Translations under genes and position numbers: made by a program
Assembly: GCA_944349415.1 (NCBI GenBank)
Contig: CALVMX010000008.1
Coordinates: forward strand, 1 to 43,610
Reading direction: 5' to 3'
Length of the DNA stretch: 43,610 nucleotides
From: an uncultured Clostridia bacterium
GTDB taxonomy: Bacteria; Bacillota; Clostridia; Christensenellales; UBA1242
Notes under the pieces: generated by a model
What the model was told of the DNA's origin: nothing
Seen by the model: the letters and a program-made list of their open reading frames with translations, nothing else
Databases searched by the model: none
Part shown: positions 37,079 through 43,610 of the stretch, piece after piece
How the letters are laid out: each line of letters opens with the position of its first letter
How positions within the stretch are numbered: position 1 is the first letter of the stretch

Positions 37079-38314
37079 TCAAATCTTTTCGCAAAGTGTC
37101 GCTTCAAGGCTTGGCTCAATAATTTTTGCTTTAACAATATCTCCGACCTGGAAATTTCCTAATAGTTTGCATTTTATGTAGTTTTTACTATACCCATAAA
37201 ATACTCCGTCCTTTTCTTCTTCCACGAGTATTTCCACCAAATCATTTTGAAGAATAAACTTTAGTTTGTCTTTTTTCTTGATTTTTTCCAAAACTTTAAC
37301 GCGCTCATTTTTAATAGATTTAGGTAAATCTTTATAAATTTTCGAAGCCACCGTTCCCTCGCGTTTTGAGTATGGAAAAATATGTAAATCGGAAAATTCC
37401 ACTTTTTCAATAAACTCACAAGATTTTTTGAAATCTTCTTCCGTTTCGGTTGGAAAACCGGCAATAACGTCGGTGGTTATTCCAGCATTTTTGAAATATT
37501 TACGAATCAATTTCACCGAATTCATAAAGTCATTTGTGGTGTATTTTCTGTTCATTTTCTTTAAAACTTCATCACTTCCACTTTGAAGAGATAAATGAAA
37601 ATGTGGACAAAAATTTTTAAGTTTAGATAATCTTTTCACAAAATCTTCATCAATTAAATTGTCCTCCATAGAAGATAAGCGGATTCTTTTATTGAAAGTG
37701 TCCAGCCTTTCAAGTAAATCAATGAGCGCTCTTTTTCCGTCCTGTTGATAGTCAGAAACGTCAATGCCTACAAGGACAATTTCCTTGACGTCGTTTGGAA
37801 GTTTTTCTACCTCTTTTGCCACACTTTCAATGGAACGCGAACGACTTCGCCCACGTAGATATGGAATAATACAATAGGTGCAAAAATTGTTGCAACCGTC
37901 TTGAATTTTGATAAATGCACGAGTGAGCGTCTGTGCACTATACAAATCATCTTCATAAACAGTTGGCAAATCATAAATTTTAGAGCCCAGCTCTTCAAAA
38001 TGTTTAATTATCTCAAGTTTGTTTGCCACCCCTTGCACAAAATTTGCCTTTTCGCCAAATTGAAGAGGACGATTTTGACTTGCACAGCCCATAATGAAGA
38101 TTTTGGCGTTTTCATTAAACTTACGACACCTTTCCACCATTTGACGTGATTTGCGTTCTGCCTCGTTAGTAACCGCACAAGTGTTGATAACATAGTAGTC
38201 AGCATATTCCAATTTATCGGTTGCCTCAAAGCCCATTTCCTTTAATTTAAAAATGAGAGCATCGCTCTCATATTTGTTTACTTTGCAACCGAGTGTTAAC
38301 ACGGCAACTTTCAT
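37079..38314 (-). CDS. mtaB: tRNA t6A37 methylthiotransferase MtaB
   Basis: Radical-SAM methylthiotransferase of 411 aa that makes ms2t6A at position 37 of ANN-decoding tRNAs. The N-terminal UPF0004 domain has TLGCKVNKYESDAL near residues 6-19, with cysteines in GC, INTCAVT and MGCAS. The radical SAM triad is IQDGCNNFCTYCIIPYLRGRSRS (C-x3-C-x2-C). A TRAM-like C-terminal end follows (EILVEEEKDGVFYGYSKNY). TLGCKVN is the MtaB rather than MiaB signature. The ATG at 38314 starts 1 base after the rsmE stop. Confidence 0.95.
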   Translation of the reverse strand: MKVAVLTLGCKVNKYESDALIFKLKEMGFEATDKLEYADYYVINTCAVTNEAERKSRQMVERCRKFNENAKIFIMGCASQNRPLQFGEKANFVQGVANKLEIIKHFEELGSKIYDLPTVYEDDLYSAQTLTRAFIKIQDGCNNFCTYCIIPYLRGRSRSRSIESVAKEVEKLPNDVKEIVLVGIDVSDYQQDGKRALIDLLERLDTFNKRIRLSSMEDNLIDEDFVKRLSKLKNFCPHFHLSLQSGSDEVLKKMNRKYTTNDFMNSVKLIRKYFKNAGITTDVIAGFPTETEEDFKKSCEFIEKVEFSDLHIFPYSKREGTVASKIYKDLPKSIKNERVKVLEKIKKKDKLKFILQNDLVEILVEEEKDGVFYGYSKNYIKCKLLGNFQVGDIVKAKIIEPSLEATLCEKI

Positions 38315-38315
38315 A

Positions 38316-39017
38316 TTAGTTCTCACTCATAATAGAAACCAAACTCATCATCGCAACAGAGGCTGTTTCGCAACGAAGAATTCTTCTTCCAAGAGAAACA
38401 GAAACACAACCTGCCTCAATGAATTTTTCCTTTTCTTTTTGAGAAAAACCGCCCTCAGAGCCTACAATTATTCCAATTTTCTTGTATTTTGTCAGTTTCT
38501 TAACTTCCTCGCCCACGTCCGTTCTTTCATTAGCAAAAAGGACAATGTCATAGTCTTTAAACATTTCAATAATGCCTTTCACGTCACTAGCTTCACTGAT
38601 TTCCGGCTTAATTGTTCTTTCACATTGCTTGCAAGCATTTTCCACAATGGAGTTGAGCCTTTCCATTTTGTTTTCCGTGACTTTTGCAATGCAATATTCA
38701 CTCATAAATGGCACAATTTTGCTCATACCAATTTCCGTTGCCTTTTGCACAATAAATTCAAATTTTGGACGCTTGCAAACTGCCTGGAAAAGAGTGATAT
38801 CTTTTTTAGGATTAACCAAACACTCATTCTCGCCATTAATCTTGCAAACAGCATTTTTGCCAAGACTTATAACTTCGCAAACATACTCTTTTGAAGTGTT
38901 AAGGCTGACAATAACCTCATCTCCTACTTTAATGCGAAGAACATTTTTAAGATGATTATATTCATCATCACAAATCAAAATATTATCACCGTCTTTTCTA
39001 CCAAAAAATCTTTTCAT
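38316..39017 (-). CDS. rsmE: 16S rRNA m3U1498 methyltransferase RsmE
   Basis: SPOUT-class methyltransferase of 233 aa. The N-terminal PUA-like part is KRFFGRKDGDNILICDDEYNHLKNVLRIKVGDEV. The SAM-binding trefoil shows IIVGSEGGFSQKEKEKF near 180-196 and SVSLGRRILRCETASVAMMSL near 206-226, both diagnostic of RsmE. It precedes mtaB in the usual Firmicutes order with nearly overlapping genes. Confidence 0.97.
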   Translation of the reverse strand: MKRFFGRKDGDNILICDDEYNHLKNVLRIKVGDEVIVSLNTSKEYVCEVISLGKNAVCKINGENECLVNPKKDITLFQAVCKRPKFEFIVQKATEIGMSKIVPFMSEYCIAKVTENKMERLNSIVENACKQCERTIKPEISEASDVKGIIEMFKDYDIVLFANERTDVGEEVKKLTKYKKIGIIVGSEGGFSQKEKEKFIEAGCVSVSLGRRILRCETASVAMMSLVSIMSEN

Positions 39018-39115
39018 AAAAATCTCCTAATGATATTTTACAACAAAAAAGGAAAATTTACAAACCATTTTGCAAAAAAAGTAAAAAATAATAAAAAAAA
39101 GAAGAATTAAACAAA

Positions 39116-40036
39116 TTATATCTTTTTATAAGCATACTTTTTCAAAAATTCGCGAATAGATCTTTCGTCTCTACCTTCATAAAAAGCAATTAAAAGTTTT
39201 TTATATTTTTCTGTCATATCCGAAGGAATAACAAGGATGCCTAAGGCATTTTTAATAAGCAAGTGATTAGCAAAAACAACAGCGGTTCTCTTGTTTCCGT
39301 CAATAAAAATTTGTTTTTTCATAACAAAAAGTAAAAGTTCAATGGCTTTGTCCACAATTTCCATGTCACTGTCTAAAATTTCTTGCAGTTGCTCTTTAAT
39401 AACACTTTCAATTGGAAGTTCAGGTTTCCAAGTTGTTCCACCAATACTAACCGGCGTTGAACGAACACGGCCAGCATTATAATAAAACCCCTCTTCAATA
39501 AAACGGTTTATGTCACATAAAAGATAAAAATTTGTCGGCGAATTCAAGACATCTTTGTTTAAAATAAACTCCCAAGCATGTTTAAGATTTACAACTTTCA
39601 TAATATCGTCAGTTGACATATTGCGAACCTTTCCACCCTCAATAATGGCTTCAGTTTCCGCATAAGTTGTGGCAACCCCCTCCAAAATTGCTTGATTATA
39701 AATAGTTTCCACAAGATGACGTCTTGCAAAATCAATATTGGCTTTGACATTGTCATCAATATCACTTTCAACATAGCCAACAGCTTGAAGTTCTTTGTTA
39801 ATTTTCCTCAACTCTTTTTTAATTTCTTTTGCTTTCAAACTGTTGTTTAAAATAAGGTTGTAAAGTTCGTCACTATATTCTCCAACATATTTCGTGCGTG
39901 GCAAACCTTCCTCGCGAAAATGAACATAGATATATTTTTTCCCTTCCTTTTCTCGAATTTCCACATTGCCATAAATCAAATTTTTAAGTTCACGTTCAAG
40001 TTGATTTCTACTTTCGATCAAATTAATAAATTCCAT
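39116..40036 (-). CDS. Fic family protein with altered catalytic motif
   Basis: Fic-domain protein of 306 aa. Fic enzymes transfer AMP or similar groups to target hydroxyls. The core motif reads QIFIDGNKR (residues 242-250), where the family consensus begins H-x-F; the catalytic His is Gln here. The flap segment GRVRSTPVSIGGTTWKPELPI and the N-terminal block YNQAILEGVATTYAETEAIIEGG are present, the latter with the autoinhibitory S/T-x3-E-G-type helix (AILEG, Glu119). Start at 40036 follows AGAGGTGA. The Gln change may abolish or alter activity. It is next to a small gene and XRE regulator, resembling a mobile or toxin-antitoxin-like module. Confidence 0.85.
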   Translation of the reverse strand: MEFINLIESRNQLERELKNLIYGNVEIREKEGKKYIYVHFREEGLPRTKYVGEYSDELYNLILNNSLKAKEIKKELRKINKELQAVGYVESDIDDNVKANIDFARRHLVETIYNQAILEGVATTYAETEAIIEGGKVRNMSTDDIMKVVNLKHAWEFILNKDVLNSPTNFYLLCDINRFIEEGFYYNAGRVRSTPVSIGGTTWKPELPIESVIKEQLQEILDSDMEIVDKAIELLLFVMKKQIFIDGNKRTAVVFANHLLIKNALGILVIPSDMTEKYKKLLIAFYEGRDERSIREFLKKYAYKKI

Positions 40037-40052
40037 AGTCACCTCTGACTAT

Positions 40053-40108
40053 ATTATACCACAAAAAATATAAATGTGAAACAAAATTGATAAAAAAGTT
40101 TCACATTT
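40053..40108 (-). promoter_or_regulatory. fic promoter with overlapping inverted repeat
   Basis: Minus-strand TTCACA (40075-40080), 16-base spacer, TATAAT (40053-40058). The -35 box lies inside one arm of a perfect 11-bp inverted repeat, AAATGTGAAAC (40072-40082) and GTTTCACATTT (40098-40108). The repeat may be an operator or also the terminator of the upstream 93-aa gene. Confidence 0.6.
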
Positions 40109-40115
40109 TTAATCA

Positions 40116-40397
40116 TTAATCAAAATAAATCATGTTTTGATTATTAAAAATTTTATAAAGTATTTCAAAAAGTACTTCTATAGTAAGTTGTGCAATATCA
40201 TTTATGTAATAATCTTTTAACTGCTTTTTAATTTTATTAAGCAAACTCATTTGCTCACTATTTAAAGACTGTAAAAAATTATTCTCTTCAATACTAACTA
40301 TTCTTCTTTTTTTATACGCTTTCACAGCCCTTAAAGTTTTGTTAATTATTGCATCTCTCATTTCATAAATTGAACATTCCCTATTTTTTTCTTCCAT
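40116..40397 (-). CDS. 93-aa hypothetical protein, divergent from the XRE regulator
   Basis: I do not recognise this protein. It is helical and charged: MEEKNRECSIYEMRDAIINK..., a basic central segment (KAYKKRRIVSIEENN), then two leucine-rich helices to the C-terminus (IAQLTIEVLFEILYKIFNNQ). No metal site or membrane segment. AAAGGAG precedes the ATG. Its promoter is covered by two direct operator-like repeats, and a divergent XRE gene lies 89 bases away. That is the layout of a repressor and its regulated gene, or an antitoxin-type module. Function unknown. Confidence 0.65.
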   Translation of the reverse strand: MEEKNRECSIYEMRDAIINKTLRAVKAYKKRRIVSIEENNFLQSLNSEQMSLLNKIKKQLKDYYINDIAQLTIEVLFEILYKIFNNQNMIYFD

Positions 40398-40407
40398 ATT
40401 AACTCCT

Positions 40408-40445
40408 TTTATCTATTATACTAGATATTTATCTATTATACTAGA
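40408..40445. promoter_or_regulatory. tandem operator-like repeats in the divergent intergenic region
   Basis: The 18-base sequence TTTATCTATTATACTAGA occurs twice at exactly 20-base spacing (40408-40425 and 40428-40445), so both sites face the same side of the helix. Each holds an imperfect palindrome TCTA-N6-TAGA. They contain and follow the -10 box of the 93-aa gene, as expected for repressor binding by the adjacent XRE protein (inference). Confidence 0.75.
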
Positions 40446-40463
40446 ACGCAAGTATTTTGTCCA
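40435..40463 (-). promoter_or_regulatory. promoter of the 93-aa gene
   Basis: Minus-strand TGGACA (40458-40463), 17-base spacer, TATAAT (40435-40440), the -10 box lying within one operator repeat. Confidence 0.7.
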
Positions 40464-40485
40464 GTAAAATGAATAAAATATTCTT

Positions 40486-40692
40486 ATGAAGAGAGAATTT
40501 GCTCAAAGACTTAAAGATTTAAGATTAGATGCTCGTCTATCACTTGACGATTTGTCAACTAAAACAGGTATAAGTCGTTCAGCACTTTGTAATTATGAAA
40601 ATGGTGTAAATGACATAACCAGCGATTATTTAGTTATACTCGCAAAATTTTTTAATGTATCAACTGACTATCTCGTAGGTTTGGAAGATTAA
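40486..40692 (+). CDS. XRE-family HTH transcriptional regulator
   Basis: cI/Cro-like HTH protein of 68 aa, essentially one DNA-binding domain: FAQRLKDLRLDARLSLDDLSTKTGISRSALCNYENGVNDI, then DYLVILAKFFNVSTDYLVGLED, the common XRE ending. No separate dimerisation or protease-sensing domain. No Shine-Dalgarno is seen upstream; a TAAAAT box ends 6 bases before the ATG, so the mRNA may be leaderless (inference). Probably represses the divergent 93-aa gene through the tandem sites. It ends at a bidirectional terminator shared with dnaJ. Confidence 0.88.
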   Translation: MKREFAQRLKDLRLDARLSLDDLSTKTGISRSALCNYENGVNDITSDYLVILAKFFNVSTDYLVGLED

Positions 40693-40707
40693 ACTTTAAA
40701 ACTTACT

Positions 40708-40738
40708 AAAAAAGACATTTCGCTTGAAATGTCTTTTT
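40708..40738. terminator. bidirectional terminator between xre and dnaJ
   Basis: AAAAAGACATTTC gctt GAAATGTCTTTTT, a 13-bp stem with A and T runs on both sides. Confidence 0.9.
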
Positions 40739-40740
40739 CC

Positions 40741-41886
40741 CTAGTTTTCTTTCTTAAATTTTGAATATCTTTGAAAATCGCTTTCGCTGAAGGAGTCGGC
40801 AAGGTTTTTAAGCATTTGCTTTTGCTCTTTGTTGAGGCTTTTTGGTGGCTCACTTTTAAGTGTCACAAGAAGGTCACCATAGGCATCCTTATTGACAAAT
40901 TTCACACCTTTTCCTTTGAGTCGCATAACTGTTCCGCTCTGTGTTCCTTCTTTTATGTCTAGTGTAAATTTACCTTTTGTGAGAGGTATCTCCACTTTAC
41001 CGCCTAAAAGCATGGTTGTGAAAGGTAGGTATAAATCATACATAAGGTCGTTTCCGTCACGTTTGAAAAGTTTGTGATTTTGAACACTGATTTTGATATT
41101 TAAATCGCCATTAACTCCTTGCCCTAAAGGCGAATTACCTTCGCCACGCATACGGACGGTTTGACCGTCATCAATTCCAGCAGGTATTTTGACAAGAATT
41201 GTTCTTTGCACCCTTTTGTAACCTTTTCCGCCACAACTTTCACATTTTTCTTTAATGATTTTTCCTGTTCCGCCACAACGAGGACAGTTTGTTTCTCTTA
41301 TGCTTGTGCCGAACATGGTGTTTTGTTGTATACGCACTCGTCCAGCACCCTTACAGTCAGGACAAGTTGAGAATGCTGTGCCATTTTTTGCACCTGTGCC
41401 CGAACAGCTTTCACACTGTTCCACTTTATTTATAGTAATATTTTTCTCAACACCAAAAATTGCTTCTTCAAACGAGAGTTTCATAGCAAGATTTATATCT
41501 TCACCACGAGCACGGCTTGTCGTTCTTGCCTCTCCACCACCAAAAGCAGAGAAAATATCGGAAAATATGTCAGAAAATCCACCGCCAAAGCCACCAAAAC
41601 TGCTTCCACCGAAGCCACCGCCACCGAAGAAGTCAGAAAATCCGCCTTGACCGCCCTGGAATTGTGGACCGTCAGCAGAGCCAAATTGGTCATAATTGGC
41701 ACGCTTTTTGTCGTCCCCCAAAACTTCATAGGCTTCATTGATTTCCTTAAACTTTTCCGCCGCTTCCGGTGTTTTGTTTAAGTCTGGGTGGTATTTTTTG
41801 GCGAGCCTACGATATGCCGACTTGATTTCGTCGGCACTCGCGGTCTTTTCCACACCCAAAATTTGATAATAATCTTTATTAGCCAT
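40741..41886 (-). CDS. dnaJ: chaperone protein DnaJ
   Basis: Type I Hsp40 co-chaperone of 381 aa that stimulates DnaK ATPase. The J domain has [14 protein letters not shown] with the HPD motif. A Gly/Phe-rich region follows near 75-125 ([17 protein letters not shown]...). Four zinc-finger repeats are [24 protein letters not shown] and CESCGGKG, then the C-terminal substrate-binding domains. Complete. It follows dnaK by 95 bases in the usual hrcA-grpE-dnaK-dnaJ order. Confidence 0.98.
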   Translation of the reverse strand: MANKDYYQILGVEKTASADEIKSAYRRLAKKYHPDLNKTPEAAEKFKEINEAYEVLGDDKKRANYDQFGSADGPQFQGGQGGFSDFFGGGGFGGSSFGGFGGGFSDIFSDIFSAFGGGEARTTSRARGEDINLAMKLSFEEAIFGVEKNITINKVEQCESCSGTGAKNGTAFSTCPDCKGAGRVRIQQNTMFGTSIRETNCPRCGGTGKIIKEKCESCGGKGYKRVQRTILVKIPAGIDDGQTVRMRGEGNSPLGQGVNGDLNIKISVQNHKLFKRDGNDLMYDLYLPFTTMLLGGKVEIPLTKGKFTLDIKEGTQSGTVMRLKGKGVKFVNKDAYGDLLVTLKSEPPKSLNKEQKQMLKNLADSFSESDFQRYSKFKKEN

Positions 41887-41981
41887 ATTTTTTCCCTTAT
41901 ATCAAATCAATGTTTAGTCTTGAATCCTTGTTTGCAATAAGAAGTCGCAACTTCAAAAGCTGTACTTCATTTCAACTTTGC

Positions 41982-43610
41982 CTATTTATTATCGTCATCA
42001 ACAACGACTTCTGGGTCAGAGCCATCATTGTTTCCGCCTTGACCGTTTTGTCCGTTGTTTCCGTTAGGATTTGCAGACTGATACATTTTTGAAACTATGC
42101 CGTTTGAAGCATTTGTAAGTTCGTCAATTGCTTTCTTAACAACTTCAATGTCATCACTTTCAAAGTCTTTCTTTGCTTTTTCAATAGCGTCTGTAAGTTT
42201 CTTCTTGTCGTCCTCAGAAATCTTGTCACCACTTTCTTTCAAAAGTTTTTCAAGACCGTAAACAAGGTTATCTCCTTGGTTCTTTGTTTCGACAAGTTCC
42301 TTATGTTTCTTATCTTCTTCAGCATGTGCTTCTGCCTCTTTAATAGCGGCTTGAATATCTTCTTCTTTCAAGTTAGATGAAGCAGTGATTGTAATATTTT
42401 GTTCCTTGTTTGTTCCAAGGTCTTTTGCAGAAACTTTAACAATTCCGTTTGCATCAATATCGAAAGTAACTTCAATTTGAGGAACCCCTCTTGGTGCTGG
42501 TGGAATGTCAGAAAGTTGGAATCTTCCAAGAGTTTTGTTTTGTGCAGCAAATTCTCTTTCGCCTTGAAGGACATGAATATCAACACCTGGTTGATTATCT
42601 GTTGCGGTTGAGAAAATTTGGCTCTTTCTTGTTGGGATTGTGGTGTTTCTTTCAATTAATTTTGTGAAAATTCCACCCATTGTTTCAATTCCAAGTGAAA
42701 GTGGAGTAACGTCAAGAAGAAGAACGTCTTTAACGTCACCTGCAAGCACGCCCGCTTGAATAGCAGCACCGATAGCCACACATTCGTCTGGGTTGATGCC
42801 CTTGTATGGTTCTTTTCCTGTGTATTCTTTTACTGCTTCCACAACTGCTGGAATACGAGTTGAACCACCAACCAAAATAACTTTGTCAATTTGGCCTTTT
42901 GTAAGTTTAGCATCAGCGAGTGCTTTTGTCACGCAGTCAATGGTTTCTTTAACCAAATCTTCAGTGAGTTGGTCAAATTTTGCACGTGTAAGTTCAACTT
43001 CCAAATGTTTTGGACCATTTGCATCAGCAGTAATGAATGGAAGAGAAATTGTTGTTTTTGGAGTTGCAGAAAGGTCGATTTTTGCTTTTTCTGCGGCTTC
43101 CTTTAATCTTTGCATAGCAAGTTTATCTTTAGATAAATCCATACCAGCATTATCTTTCTTAAATTCTTCCACTAAGAAATCAATAATTCTGTTATCAAAA
43201 TCGTCACCGCCAAGACGAGTGTTACCGTTTGTTGACAAAACTTCAAAAACGTTATCGCCTATTTCCAAAATAGAAACATCGAATGTTCCACCACCAAGGT
43301 CATAAACTAATATTTTTTGATTTTTGTTTTCGCCTTTGTCAAGTCCATAAGCAAGCGCAGCGGCAGTTGGTTCGTTGATGATACGAAGAACATCAAGTCC
43401 AGCAATTCTTCCGGCGTCTTTTGTTGCTTGACGTTGGCTATCGTTGAAGTATGCAGGCACTGTGATAACTGCTTGAGTCACTTTTTCGCCTAAATAACTT
43501 TCTGCGTCTTGTTTTAATTTTGACAAAATCATAGCAGAAATCTCTTGTGGAGAATATTCCTTTCCGTTTAATTTTGCCTTATAGTTTGTGCCCATCTCTC
43601 TTTTAATGGA
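41982..43610 (-). CDS. dnaK: chaperone protein DnaK (Hsp70), N-terminus outside the window
   Basis: Hsp70 of which 542 codons are present; the frame stays open to the window edge (S-I-K-R-E-M-G-T), so roughly the first 80 residues with the first phosphate-binding loop are missing. Visible blocks are [69 protein letters not shown] and the substrate-binding domain [17 protein letters not shown]. The tail [13 protein letters not shown]...[11 protein letters not shown] shows the typical acidic end. A small GAAGT/ACTTC hairpin lies in the 95-base gap to dnaJ. It is upstream of dnaJ in the heat-shock operon. Confidence 0.98.
   Translation of the reverse strand, partial: SIKREMGTNYKAKLNGKEYSPQEISAMILSKLKQDAESYLGEKVTQAVITVPAYFNDSQRQATKDAGRIAGLDVLRIINEPTAAALAYGLDKGENKNQKILVYDLGGGTFDVSILEIGDNVFEVLSTNGNTRLGGDDFDNRIIDFLVEEFKKDNAGMDLSKDKLAMQRLKEAAEKAKIDLSATPKTTISLPFITADANGPKHLEVELTRAKFDQLTEDLVKETIDCVTKALADAKLTKGQIDKVILVGGSTRIPAVVEAVKEYTGKEPYKGINPDECVAIGAAIQAGVLAGDVKDVLLLDVTPLSLGIETMGGIFTKLIERNTTIPTRKSQIFSTATDNQPGVDIHVLQGEREFAAQNKTLGRFQLSDIPPAPRGVPQIEVTFDIDANGIVKVSAKDLGTNKEQNITITASSNLKEEDIQAAIKEAEAHAEEDKKHKELVETKNQGDNLVYGLEKLLKESGDKISEDDKKKLTDAIEKAKKDFESDDIEVVKKAIDELTNASNGIVSKMYQSANPNGNNGQNGQGGNNDGSDPEVVVDDDNK

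Overview
The window reads as a chromosomal segment of an AT-rich, low-GC Gram-positive bacterium. The gene content and neighbourhoods are Clostridia-like: sepF-lspA-rluD, rplU-prp-rpmA with a Prp-cleavable L27, yqfC-yqfD-ybeY-era, floA, DnaD/DnaI primosome genes, str-operon genes, and standard -35/-10 boxes with a 17-base spacer. TGA is a stop codon (ligA, rpsG, lspA), so the standard bacterial code applies. The sporulation-type genes yqfC/yqfD suggest a spore-forming ancestry. The lineage is probably uncultured, but that is inference. Almost all genes are on the minus strand. The plus-strand genes are dnaD-dnaI, a HAD phosphatase and a small XRE regulator.

Layout. 1-10.1 kb: small accessory genes (two GNATs, a Nudix hydrolase, an Hsp20 remnant, a YwaF-like membrane protein, an intracellular S8 peptidase, an MBL hydrolase) around trpS, an M1-type lipoprotein peptidase and the plus-strand dnaD-dnaI pair. 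10.2-10.8 kb: a gene-free tract holding two near-identical 163-bp direct repeats and one tRNA-Trp(CCA). 10.9-20 kb: HAD phosphatase, DUF378 protein, era-ybeY-yqfD-yqfC, an acidic protein, floA and two large lipoproteins, one with a Pro-Glu repeat. 20-24.3 kb: an OGG1-type glycosylase, the L27/Prp/L21 operon with an L21-type leader, rluD, lspA and sepF. 24.5-29.2 kb: tuf, fusA, a 55-aa unknown protein, rpsG and rpsL. 29.2-32.4 kb: a freestanding structured RNA, a 757-aa sigma-factor-like protein with tandem region-4-like repeats, and a zinc-ribbon protein. 32.5-40 kb: ligA-pcrA, rpsU, mtaB-rsmE and a Fic protein. 40.1-43.6 kb: a divergent regulator pair with tandem operators, then dnaJ and a truncated dnaK.

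Three things stand out. (1) Four intergenic elements of 86-92 bp (11942-12029, 16405-16490, 28733-28823, 32469-32560) have one architecture: a 10-12 bp closing stem around exactly three hairpins with almost no unpaired junction bases. Their stem sequences differ, so structure is kept while sequence is not. Three sit 0-17 bases after a stop codon, and one lies inside the rpsL-rpsG operon. (2) The 757-aa protein at 29560-31833 has one sigma region-2-like module followed by about six region-4-like/HTH modules, an organisation I do not recognise. (3) Between it and rpsL lies an RNA gene of about 210 nt with a consensus promoter, nested long-range helices and its own terminator, matching no RNA family I can name with confidence.
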